A stretch of DNA of 64,000 nt from positions 3,596,001 to 3,660,000 of the forward strand of contig NZ_JAGPYQ010000001.1 in assembly GCF_018070025.1 (NCBI RefSeq). The letters are read 5' to 3'. The notes beneath the pieces are model-generated. The model was given only the letters and a program-made list of their open reading frames with translations. It ran no database searches and was not told the DNA's origin. The position numbers were made by a program, and so were the translations under genes. This stretch comes from Streptomyces liliiviolaceus. Its GTDB lineage: Bacteria > Actinomycetota > Actinomycetes > Streptomycetales > Streptomycetaceae. Below are positions 1 to 6,878 of the stretch, piece by piece (position 1 is the stretch's first letter; every line of letters begins with the position of its first letter).

Positions 1-66
1 GGCGCCGTCGTCCGGCTGGAGTCGATGAGCACGATCGGCTCCTTCCAGTTCGGTGTCCGCGTCTGA
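1..66 (+). CDS. 3' end of an unidentified CDS (partial)
   Basis: The first 21 codons of the window read open in frame 1 and end with TGA at 64-66. Nearly all third positions are G or C, which is the coding signature of this genome. The visible tail ends in SFQFGVRV, which is too short to assign a family. A strong hairpin lies about 80 bases downstream, consistent with this being the end of a transcription unit. Confidence 0.6.
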   Translation, partial: GAVVRLESMSTIGSFQFGVRV

Positions 67-146
67 TCCCAGCGCCTCGGGACTTTCCCGCAGGCAGGTC
101 GCCACGCCGCCCGAACGGGCGAATTCCGGTGACGCCCGCTGACCCC

Positions 147-182
147 ACGCCCCGCCCATGACCTGCGTCTGAGGCGGGGCGT
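147..182 (+). terminator. Hairpin terminator behind the upstream gene
   Basis: A perfect 10-bp inverted repeat (ACGCCCCGCC at 147-156 and its complement at 173-182) encloses a 16-nt loop. There is no T-tract, which is usual for Streptomyces terminators. It sits between the partial first gene and the promoter of the next gene. Confidence 0.55.
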
Positions 183-216
183 CGCGTTGTGTACACGTAT
201 GGGTCTTTGGCCACCG

Positions 217-246
217 CGTAGTCGCACGACTACTGTCTGGCGCGTT
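217..246 (+). promoter_or_regulatory. Candidate promoter with palindromic operator
   Basis: TTGGCC at 217-222 and TACTGT at 241-246 are spaced by 18 bp and could be -35 and -10 boxes for the NlpC/P60 gene. A perfect 16-bp palindrome, GTAGTCGCACGACTAC, occupies 228-243. It fills the spacer and runs into the -10 box, which is where a repressor would sit. The regulator is unknown. The assignment rests on sequence pattern only. Confidence 0.4.
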
Positions 247-292
247 TCCCCCAACTCCGGGGGTCCGTCAGCGGAAGGGAGTGCGGCTTCCT

Positions 293-1303
293 GTGGGGTC
301 CCATCGCCGCCTTGCACCGTCCGGCTTCGACCGGGGCGCCCGAGGCGCCACCCTGTGCGTACTGACCGTCGCCGCCGCGGCCCTCGGCGTCCTGCCGGCC
401 GGCGCCGCGCCGCAGGACGACAACCGCGCGGAGGTGGACCGCCTGTACGAGGAGGCGGAGCACGCCACCGAGTCGTACAACAAGGCCGACGAGCGCGCCG
501 ATCTCCTGCGCGACGAGGTGGACAGGGCGCAGGACCGGATCGCCCGACAGCAGGACCGCATCAACACCATGCGGGACGCGCTCGGTTCGCTCGCCGGGGC
601 CCAGTACCGCTCCGGCGGCCTCGACCCCTCGCTGGCGCTGATGTTCGCCGACGACCCCGACGAGTACCTGGACAAGGCCGCCGCGCTCGACCGGATCAGC
701 GCCCGCCAGGCCGGGGAACTGAAGGAACTGCAGACAGCCATGCGCGACCTCGCCCAGGAACGTGCGGAGACGACGAGCAAGCTCGACGAACTGGACCGCA
801 GCCGCGAGGCCGTCGCCCGGCACAAACGCACCGTCGAGCGGAAGCTGTCCAAGGCACGGCAACTGCTCAACTCGATGCCGGACGCCGACCGCGCCGCCTA
901 CGACCGGGCCTCCCGCTCCGGCCGGGCCCCCGACCTCACCGGCGCCGTCCCGTCCTCCGGGCGCGCTGCCGCCGCCGTCGCCGCGGCCCGCTCCGCGGTC
1001 GGCCGCCCGTACATCTGGGGCGCCAACGGGCCCTCCGGCTTCGACTGTTCGGGCCTCACCCAGTGGTCGTACGCGCAGGCCGGTGTCGGTCTGCCGCGCA
1101 CCTCGCAGGCCCAGGCGCACGCCGGACGGCAGGTGCCGCTCTCCCAGGCGCAGCCCGGTGACATCGTCACCTACCGGGACGACGCCAGCCACGTCGGCAT
1201 GTACGTGGGCAACGGCCAGGTGGTCCACGCGCCCTACCCGGGCGCCGCGGTCCGCTACGACCCGGTGGGCATGATGCCCGTCTCGGCCGTGACGCGCCCC
1301 TGA
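293..1303 (+). CDS. Secreted NlpC/P60 peptidoglycan endopeptidase
   Basis: Predicted exported cell-wall hydrolase that cleaves the stem peptide of peptidoglycan. The first ~40 residues are a signal peptide (Arg-rich start, hydrophobic core, AGA-AP cleavage region). Residues ~45-190 form a long charged coiled-coil-like region typical of autoinhibitory domains in RipA-type enzymes. The C-terminal ~115 residues are an NlpC/P60 domain with catalytic Cys ~252 in FDCSGL, His ~300 in SHVGMYVG and a further His in VVHAP. The start is uncertain. GTG 293 (VGSHRR) is 12 nt from the GGAAGGGA at 273-280, while GTG 281 directly abuts it, so 293 is preferred. No c-di-AMP riboswitch of the kind found ahead of some Streptomyces hydrolase genes is recognisable upstream. 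Confidence 0.85.
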   Translation: MGSHRRLAPSGFDRGARGATLCVLTVAAAALGVLPAGAAPQDDNRAEVDRLYEEAEHATESYNKADERADLLRDEVDRAQDRIARQQDRINTMRDALGSLAGAQYRSGGLDPSLALMFADDPDEYLDKAAALDRISARQAGELKELQTAMRDLAQERAETTSKLDELDRSREAVARHKRTVERKLSKARQLLNSMPDADRAAYDRASRSGRAPDLTGAVPSSGRAAAAVAAARSAVGRPYIWGANGPSGFDCSGLTQWSYAQAGVGLPRTSQAQAHAGRQVPLSQAQPGDIVTYRDDASHVGMYVGNGQVVHAPYPGAAVRYDPVGMMPVSAVTRP

Positions 1304-1335
1304 CCCGTCGCACCCCGCGCCGTACGATCAGGATC

Positions 1336-2577
1336 GTGGCTGGTCGTGGACGTGCGCCGAAGAGGGTCATGGGGCTGTTGCTGGCGGGCCTGACGGGTCT
1401 GGCGGGGCTGACGGGACTGGTCGGCTGCGGCGGCTCCGCCGGGACCGACGCCGCGTCCGCCGAGGTCCGCCAGGTGCTGGACCGGCGGGCGGCGGCGGTG
1501 CGCGACGGCAGCGAGAAGGCCTTCGTGGCGACGGCGCCGCCCGGCTCCGTCGCCGCCGCCGAACGGGCCGGGGCGCGCACGGAGTTCAGGAACCTGCGCG
1601 CGGTCCCGCTGACCGACTGGTCGTACCGCGTGACCGGCTTGCACCGCTCGGGCGACCGCGCCACGGCCGACGCGGAGCTGCGCTACCGCATCGACGGCTA
1701 CGACCGGGCGCCCGTCGTCACCCCGCGCACGCTGAGCCTCGTCCGCGCCGGGGGACGCTGGTACGTGAGCGCCGACCGGCCCGCGGGCGACGCGAGCCGG
1801 CAACTGTGGGAGCAGGGGCCCGTGCTGGCCGTACGCGGCGAGCACAGCCTCGTCCTGGGGGTCGGGCAGTCCCGCGGCACGCTGCGCGGTTACGCGGACC
1901 TCGCCGACCGCGCGGTGCCCGCGGTACGGGAGGCGTGGGGCGGGAAGTGGCCGGGGAAGGTCGTCGTCCTCGTACCGAAGTCGCTGGAGGGCATGGCGGA
2001 GCTGCTGGGGGCGCCCGCGTCCGGGTACCGGGGGATCGCCGCGGTCACCACGGGCGAGGCGGGCGGTTCCGGCAAGGCGCCCGCCGACCGGATCATCGTG
2101 AACCCGGACGCGTACGGGGTGCTGGGTTCCTTCGGGCGGCAGGTCGTGCTCACGCACGAGACGACCCATGTCGCGACCCGCGCCTCGACCTCGGCGGCGA
2201 CCCCGCTGTGGCTGTCGGAGGGGTACGCGGACTGGGTCGGCTATCTGGGCACCGGGCGCACCGCGCCACAGGTCGCGCCCGAGCTGACGCGCGCGGTGCT
2301 GGACGGACGGGTGCCGGACGCGCTGCCGAAGGACGGGGACTTCGGGTTCGGCGGGGACGCGGCGAAGCTGGCGCGGGCGTACGAGAGCGGGTGGCTGGCC
2401 TGCCGGATGATCGCCGAGCGGTGGGGCGAGGTGCGGCTGGGGGAGTTCTACCGGACCGTGGGCGCGCACGAGAAGCGCGCGGGGGCGGTGGAGGCGGGGC
2501 TGCGGGAGGTCCTGGACACCTCGCCGGAGGAATTCACGGCGCTGTGGCAGACGTATCTGCGTGACCGGCTCGTGTGA
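1336..2577 (+). CDS. Lipoprotein with gluzincin-type zinc peptidase domain
   Basis: Predicted lipid-anchored extracellular protein of 413 aa. The N-terminus has basic residues, a Leu/Gly hydrophobic core and a lipobox LVGC with Cys ~31. The middle part resembles a nuclear-transport-factor-like fold (tandem ADAELRYR-type strands), but this is only an impression. Near residue 274 is HETTHVATR, an HExxH zinc site, followed about 20 residues later by SEGYADW, whose Glu is the likely third ligand; this is the peptidase MA arrangement. GTG 1336 is supported by TACGAT at 1323-1328, 7 nt upstream, fitting a leaderless transcript. An in-frame ATG at 1369 is an alternative but would remove the positive charges of the signal peptide. 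The substrate is unknown. Confidence 0.75.
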   Translation: MAGRGRAPKRVMGLLLAGLTGLAGLTGLVGCGGSAGTDAASAEVRQVLDRRAAAVRDGSEKAFVATAPPGSVAAAERAGARTEFRNLRAVPLTDWSYRVTGLHRSGDRATADAELRYRIDGYDRAPVVTPRTLSLVRAGGRWYVSADRPAGDASRQLWEQGPVLAVRGEHSLVLGVGQSRGTLRGYADLADRAVPAVREAWGGKWPGKVVVLVPKSLEGMAELLGAPASGYRGIAAVTTGEAGGSGKAPADRIIVNPDAYGVLGSFGRQVVLTHETTHVATRASTSAATPLWLSEGYADWVGYLGTGRTAPQVAPELTRAVLDGRVPDALPKDGDFGFGGDAAKLARAYESGWLACRMIAERWGEVRLGEFYRTVGAHEKRAGAVEAGLREVLDTSPEEFTALWQTYLRDRLV

Positions 2578-2683
2578 CGGGGGCTCGTGCGAGGCGGGTT
2601 CGCGTGACGAGGGAGGGGGCGCCTGTCGGGTGTTCCTCCGTGCCGCGCTGGCCGTGCGGTGCGCCCGGTGCGACGCTGGCGGG

Positions 2684-2956
2684 GTGACGGAGAGCGGACG
2701 GCGGGACGACCGGCGCCTGGAGCGGGCCATCCTGGAGTTGCTGGAGCGCCGTGCCCCGACCGCGACGATCTGCCCCTCGGACGCCGCGCGGGCGGTGTAC
2801 ACGGGCGACGGCGACGGCTGGCGCGCCCTCATGGAACCCGCCCGCCGCGCTGCCGGACGGCTCGTCGAGGCCGGCGAGGTGGAGATCACCCAGGGCGGCC
2901 GGGTCGTCGAGCCGGCGAAGGCCCGCGGCCCGATCCGGATCCGCCGCGTGCGCTGA
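2684..2956 (+). CDS. DUF3253 family protein
   Basis: Small cytoplasmic protein of 90 aa whose whole length fits DUF3253, a winged-helix-like family often annotated as S-adenosylmethionine-related or DNA-binding without proof. The features seen are an N-terminal helix LERAILELLERR, a CPSDAARAVY segment, a RxAGRLVEAGEVEITQGG wing-like hairpin and a GPIRIR end. The frame stays open upstream to 2561, inside the tail of the peptidase gene, but the sequence before GTG 2684 is low-complexity and not family-like, so 2684 is preferred. It lies convergent to the LysR gene. Its molecular function is not known. Confidence 0.7.
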   Translation: MTESGRRDDRRLERAILELLERRAPTATICPSDAARAVYTGDGDGWRALMEPARRAAGRLVEAGEVEITQGGRVVEPAKARGPIRIRRVR

Positions 2957-2979
2957 GACGTTCAGGGTGACGGCGGCCG

Positions 2980-3924
2980 TCACGGGCCCGGTGTCACGCC
3001 GTCGGTGGCGGCGCACGCCTCGTGCAGGGCGGTACGGGCGTGCCGGCGCAGCCAGGTGTGGGCGGGGTCGTTGTCGTAGCGCTGGTGCCAGGCCAGCTGG
3101 ACGGGGACCTCGGGCATGGGCAGCGGCAGTGGCCGGACGCACAGGCCCAGGCCGTCCAGCAGCGGGCGGCTGATCAGCCGGGGCACCGCGGCGACCAGGT
3201 CGTGGTGGCGGACGAACTGCAGGGCCGTGGCGGCGGTGGGGGCGGCGGCCACGACCCGACGGCTCAGTCCCCGGGCCTCCAGTACGTCGTCGATGGGGTC
3301 GCGCAGCCGTCCCCGGCGGGAGACGGTGATGTGCTCGGCACTCACGTAGTCCTCCAGGCCGAGCGTGCCGTCGCCGCCCTCTCTCCCGTCGCACAGCGGG
3401 TGGGTGGGGCGCAGGGCCAGGACCAGCCGGTCGTGGCCCACGACCTCGTGACGGATCTCGGGCGAGGAGGGCTCGCTCGCGCCGGCTTCGAGGTCGATGT
3501 CCCCCCGGCGAGGGTCATGGGTGTCGGTACTGGCCTCCGCCAGGAAACGCAGCCGGACCCCGGGTGCCTCGGCGTGCAGGGAGCGGATCAGGTGCGGGCC
3601 GGCCGCCGCGGCGAGCGCGTCGTGCCATTTGAGGATGAAGGTCCGCTCCAGGGCCGCCAGATCGACCTCCGTGTCGGGGGACAGGACCGTCCGGGCCTGC
3701 TGGACCAGCTCGTGCACGGTCGCACGCAGGGCGAGGGCGCGGGGTGTGGGTGTCATGGTGCGGCCGGTGCGCACCAGGATCTCGTCGCCCGTGGCCCGGC
3801 GGATCCGGCCCAGGGTGCGGCTCATCGCGGGAGTGGACACATGCAGGCGGGCGGCGGCGTCCGTCACGCTGCCCTCTTCGAGCAGGGCGTCGAGCGCGGT
3901 GAGCAGATTCAGGTCCAGTTGCAT
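2980..3924 (-). CDS. LysR-family transcriptional regulator
   Basis: Cytoplasmic DNA-binding regulator of 314 aa, the normal LysR length. Residues 1-60 are the winged helix-turn-helix (DLNLLTALDALLEEGSVTDAAARLHVSTPAMSRTLGRIR). The rest is a periplasmic-binding-like effector domain. DIDLEAG and the LVALRPTHPL strand match the usual domain layout. The ATG at 3924 gives the standard MQLDLNLL start. The gene has no divergent partner next to it, and its upstream DNA carries three tandem copies of a 9-bp sequence. Target genes and ligand cannot be told from the window. Confidence 0.88.
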   Translation of the reverse strand: MQLDLNLLTALDALLEEGSVTDAAARLHVSTPAMSRTLGRIRRATGDEILVRTGRTMTPTPRALALRATVHELVQQARTVLSPDTEVDLAALERTFILKWHDALAAAAGPHLIRSLHAEAPGVRLRFLAEASTDTHDPRRGDIDLEAGASEPSSPEIRHEVVGHDRLVLALRPTHPLCDGREGGDGTLGLEDYVSAEHITVSRRGRLRDPIDDVLEARGLSRRVVAAAPTAATALQFVRHHDLVAAVPRLISRPLLDGLGLCVRPLPLPMPEVPVQLAWHQRYDNDPAHTWLRRHARTALHEACAATDGVTPGP

Positions 3925-3970
3925 GCGGGTGAATCTAGTGGCCGTGAAATTGCGTGTGAAGCAAATCCCC

Positions 3971-3997
3971 GTGATGCACGTGATGCACGTGATGCAC
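3971..3997. repeat. Three perfect tandem 9-bp repeats
   Basis: GTGATGCAC occurs three times head to tail at 3971, 3980 and 3989. It lies between the LysR start and the end of the downstream-facing glycosyltransferase gene, so it is within the LysR upstream region. Each unit is itself near-palindromic (GTG...CAC). Confidence 0.85.
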
Positions 3998-4021
3998 GGG
4001 GTGCCGGTGGGCCCCGTGGCA

Positions 4022-5275
4022 TCAGGAGGTCAGGGATTCCTCGTCGGCGGGCTCCGCCCGGCCGGGCGCCGGGGCCGGATCCGCGTACGACACGGTGTCG
4101 CGCCACAGGAGCACCCCCGCGGTGACGGTCGCCGCGACCAGCAGGCCGTTGCGGATCACGAGCAGTTCGATGCCAAGGTCGGTGCTGGCGACGACGTCCG
4201 CGAAGAAGATCGGGAACTCCAGGACGGTGAAGAGGCACGCCGCCAGCACCATCACCGCCGGCCACCCCATCCGGCTGCCGCGGAAGAGCAGGCACACGGC
4301 GGCCAGCCCGACCAGCCACACCAGGTACTGCGGGCTGATGACCCGGCTCGTCGTGGTGAACAGCAGGACCGCCATGAACGCGGCGTCGGCGGCCGTGTGC
4401 ACCAGGAAGCGGGTCGCGCACAGCCGCCACAGGAGCAGCCAGCCGAAGGCGAGCCCGGTCAGCATCAGCGCCACCGTGCTCACCACGTCGACGTACGGGC
4501 CGAGGAATTCCACCGAGCCGTAGTTGAGCAGGACCTGGCCCTCCCAGCCGTGGTGCCGGGCGATGTGGAAGACCAGCGAGCCCAGCGACTCGACCTCGGT
4601 CCCGCGGTCGCGCTGGAAGGTCAGGAACGCGAACGCGCCCGGCATCGACACGACGAACACCAGCGCGATGGCCGCCGCGGCGGCCGCGGCCGCGCCCCAG
4701 GCCTTGCGTCCGGTCGTGCCCACGAGCAGCAGCACCGGCCACACCTTCAGCATCGCGCCGATCGCCGCGAGGACGCCCATCACCTTCGGGTGCCGCACGC
4801 CCGCGAGCAGCGCGGCCACGGCGACGGCGGTCACTATCACGTCGTAGCGCGCGTACACGGTCGGCCCGAGCAGGGGGACGCCGATCACCCACACCCAGAC
4901 GCCGCGCACCGACACCGGCGCCGGTCCGTCGGTGCGCAGGGCCGCGTACAGGAGCAGGCCGAAGGCGATCAGGTCCGCGGCGCAGGCGAGGACGAAGAAC
5001 GCCTGCGTGTAGGCGAGGAAGGGCAGGAGCGCGGGGGAGAGGATCGCGAGCGCGGCGGCCGGCGGGTACTGCCAGGTGACGTCGTTCAGTGGGAACGTGC
5101 CGGTGCGCAGGACCTCGTACCAGTTCTGGTAGGTCACCGAGACGTCGCTCGTGACGTCCGGGCCGGGGAAGACGAACACCTTGAAGACGAAGAGCAGGAG
5201 CAGCAGTCTGGTCAGGCCCCAGGTCGCCAGCAGTGCGTACGGGAACCTCGGCCCCCTGGCTGCCGCCATGCCCAC
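4022..5275 (-). CDS. GT87-type polyprenyl-phosphate mannosyltransferase, membrane protein
   Basis: Integral membrane protein of 417 aa with about ten hydrophobic segments, resembling the GT87/DUF2029 family of GT-C glycosyltransferases (PimE-like alpha-1,2-mannosyltransferases). These use a polyprenyl-phosphate sugar on the outer face of the membrane. The first extracytoplasmic loop contains PGPDVTSDVSVTYQNW with the acidic residues expected in GT-C enzymes. It is followed by WQYPPAAA, a conserved GT87 feature. The C-terminal tail is charged and soluble. It is divergent from the PimB'-type gene, and the pair suggests mannoglycan or lipoglycan synthesis. The exact acceptor is inference. A second ATG two codons inside is also possible. 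Confidence 0.8.
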   Translation of the reverse strand: MGMAAARGPRFPYALLATWGLTRLLLLLFVFKVFVFPGPDVTSDVSVTYQNWYEVLRTGTFPLNDVTWQYPPAAALAILSPALLPFLAYTQAFFVLACAADLIAFGLLLYAALRTDGPAPVSVRGVWVWVIGVPLLGPTVYARYDVIVTAVAVAALLAGVRHPKVMGVLAAIGAMLKVWPVLLLVGTTGRKAWGAAAAAAAAIALVFVVSMPGAFAFLTFQRDRGTEVESLGSLVFHIARHHGWEGQVLLNYGSVEFLGPYVDVVSTVALMLTGLAFGWLLLWRLCATRFLVHTAADAAFMAVLLFTTTSRVISPQYLVWLVGLAAVCLLFRGSRMGWPAVMVLAACLFTVLEFPIFFADVVASTDLGIELLVIRNGLLVAATVTAGVLLWRDTVSYADPAPAPGRAEPADEESLTS

Positions 5276-5418
5276 CTGCCCTTTGTTCCGTACGGATCCG
5301 CCGTGCCGCTCCGCCGCCGCCTCACCTGTGCGGTCATGATCCCCCGTGCGGCTGTGCGAGAGCCGTGAAGCGCGGCCGGGCCGAGCTGTGGGGTACGGGT
5401 TCGGTACTGTCGACGGCG

Positions 5419-6573
5419 ATGCGCGAGACCATGCACAAGACCCTGATCGTGACCAACGACTTCCCGCCGAGACCGGGCGGTATCCAGGCCTTCCTGCACA
5501 ACATGGCGTTGCGCCTGGACCCCGAACGGCTCGTCGTCTACGCCTCCACGTGGAAGCGCGGCCGGGAAGGTGCCGAGGCCACAGCGGCCTTCGACGCCGA
5601 ACAGCCCTTCGTCATCGTACGCGACCGAACAACCATGCTGCTGCCCACTCCGAGGGTGTCCCGGCGGGCCGTCGGGCTGCTGCGGGAGCACGGCTGCACC
5701 TCGGTGTGGTTCGGTGCGGCGGCGCCGCTCGGGCTGCTCGCGCCCGCGCTGCGCAAGGCGGGCGCGGAGCGGCTCGTGGCCACCACGCACGGGCATGAGG
5801 CGGGGTGGGCGCAGCTGCCTGCCGCGCGTCAACTCCTGGGCAGGATCGGGGAGTCGACGGACACGATCACGTATCTCGGGGAGTACACCCGGTCGCGGAT
5901 CGCCACCGCGCTGACGCCCGAGGCGGCGGGTCGGATGGTGCAACTTCCGCCCGGGGTCGACGAGAAGACGTTCCACCCCGGGTCGGGCGGGGACGCCGTC
6001 CGGGCGCGGCTCGGTCTCACCGACCGGCCGGTGGTGGTGTGCGTCTCGCGGCTGGTCCCGCGCAAGGGGCAGGACACGCTGATTCTCGCGATGCCGCGCA
6101 TCCTGGCGAGCGAGCCTGAGGCCGTGCTGCTGATCGTGGGGGGCGGGCCGTACGAGAAGGAACTGCGCCGGCTCGCGTACGAGACCGGTGTCGCCGATTC
6201 CGTCCGCTTCACCGGGGCGGTGCCCTGGTCCGAACTCCCGGCCCACTACGGGGCGGGTGACGTCTTCGCCATGCCGTGCCGGACGCGGCGCGGGGGGCTG
6301 GACGTGGAGGGGCTCGGCATCGTCTACCTGGAGGCTTCCGCGACGGGCCTTCCCGTGGTCGCGGGTGACTCCGGGGGTGCGCCGGACGCGGTGCTCGACG
6401 GGGAGACGGGGTGGGTGGTGCGGGGTGGCTCCGCGGAGGACGCCGCGGACCGGATCGTCACGCTCCTCGGCGATGCGGAGTTGCGGCGGCGGATGGGGGA
6501 GCGGGGGCGGGAGTGGGTCGAGTCCCACTGGCGCTGGGACCTCCTGGCGGAGGGGTTGCGGGGGTTGCTGTAG
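5419..6573 (+). CDS. PimB'-type GDP-mannose alpha-mannosyltransferase (GT4)
   Basis: Cytoplasmic-face GT-B glycosyltransferase of 384 aa. It closely fits the actinobacterial PimB' family, which adds the second mannose to phosphatidylinositol mannoside. Landmarks are TNDFPPRPGGIQAFL near the N-terminus (acceptor domain), ATTHGHEAGW, CVSRLVPRKGQD (start of the nucleotide-sugar domain) and the GT4 signature EGLGIVYLEASATGLPVVAGDSGG with its EX7E glutamates. The start at ATG 5419 is supported by TACTGT at 5405-5410, 8 nt upstream (leaderless). ATG 5431 is an alternative. It is divergent from the GT87 gene and convergent with the acyl-CoA ligase across a repeat-rich gap. Confidence 0.85.
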   Translation: MRETMHKTLIVTNDFPPRPGGIQAFLHNMALRLDPERLVVYASTWKRGREGAEATAAFDAEQPFVIVRDRTTMLLPTPRVSRRAVGLLREHGCTSVWFGAAAPLGLLAPALRKAGAERLVATTHGHEAGWAQLPAARQLLGRIGESTDTITYLGEYTRSRIATALTPEAAGRMVQLPPGVDEKTFHPGSGGDAVRARLGLTDRPVVVCVSRLVPRKGQDTLILAMPRILASEPEAVLLIVGGGPYEKELRRLAYETGVADSVRFTGAVPWSELPAHYGAGDVFAMPCRTRRGGLDVEGLGIVYLEASATGLPVVAGDSGGAPDAVLDGETGWVVRGGSAEDAADRIVTLLGDAELRRRMGERGREWVESHWRWDLLAEGLRGLL

Positions 6574-6618
6574 CGGGGGCTGGGGGCTGGGGGCCGGCGG
6601 GGGCGCGCGTAAAGGACT

Positions 6619-6825
6619 GCGCAGTTCCCCGCGCCCCTGAAAGCGCGGGCCGGTGGGGGCCGACCTAAAGGATTGCGCCGTTCCCCGCGCCCCTGAAAAG
6701 CACGCGCCGCGACGTGTGCGGGCCGGTGGGGGCTGGCCGCGCAGTTCCCCGCGCCCCTGAAACGTGCCCTGCGGGCGTTTCAGCAGGGGCGGAGCCCCGC
6801 TTCTCAGGGGCGCGGGGAACTGCGC
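6619..6825. repeat. Intergenic palindromic repeat cluster, copy set 1
   Basis: The 305-bp gap between convergent genes carries four copies of a core related to GCGCAGTTCCCCGCGCCCCT. Three are forward (starting 6619, 6675 and 6739) and one is inverted (6804-6825). The third and fourth form a perfect 22-bp stem (6739-6760 with 6804-6825), and the loop holds further short palindromes. It probably acts as a two-way terminator for the pimB'-like and acyl-CoA ligase genes. The same family recurs near 13.4 kb and 34.3 kb. Confidence 0.85.
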
Positions 6826-6878
6826 AATCGTTCAGGCGCGCCCATCGCCGGGGCGCAGGTGCAAGGAGCACGCGGGCC

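Noticed and set aside
67..280. c-di-AMP (ydaO-type) riboswitch upstream of the NlpC/P60 gene
   Set aside because: The conserved elements of that riboswitch cannot be found. A terminator hairpin and a promoter explain the sequence.
3971..3997. CRISPR-like repeat
   Set aside because: Units are 9 bp with no spacers, and no cas genes are present.
3497..5368. 623-aa plus-strand frame over the LysR and GT87 genes
   Set aside because: Antisense to two well-supported genes, with repetitive His/Gln/Arg composition.
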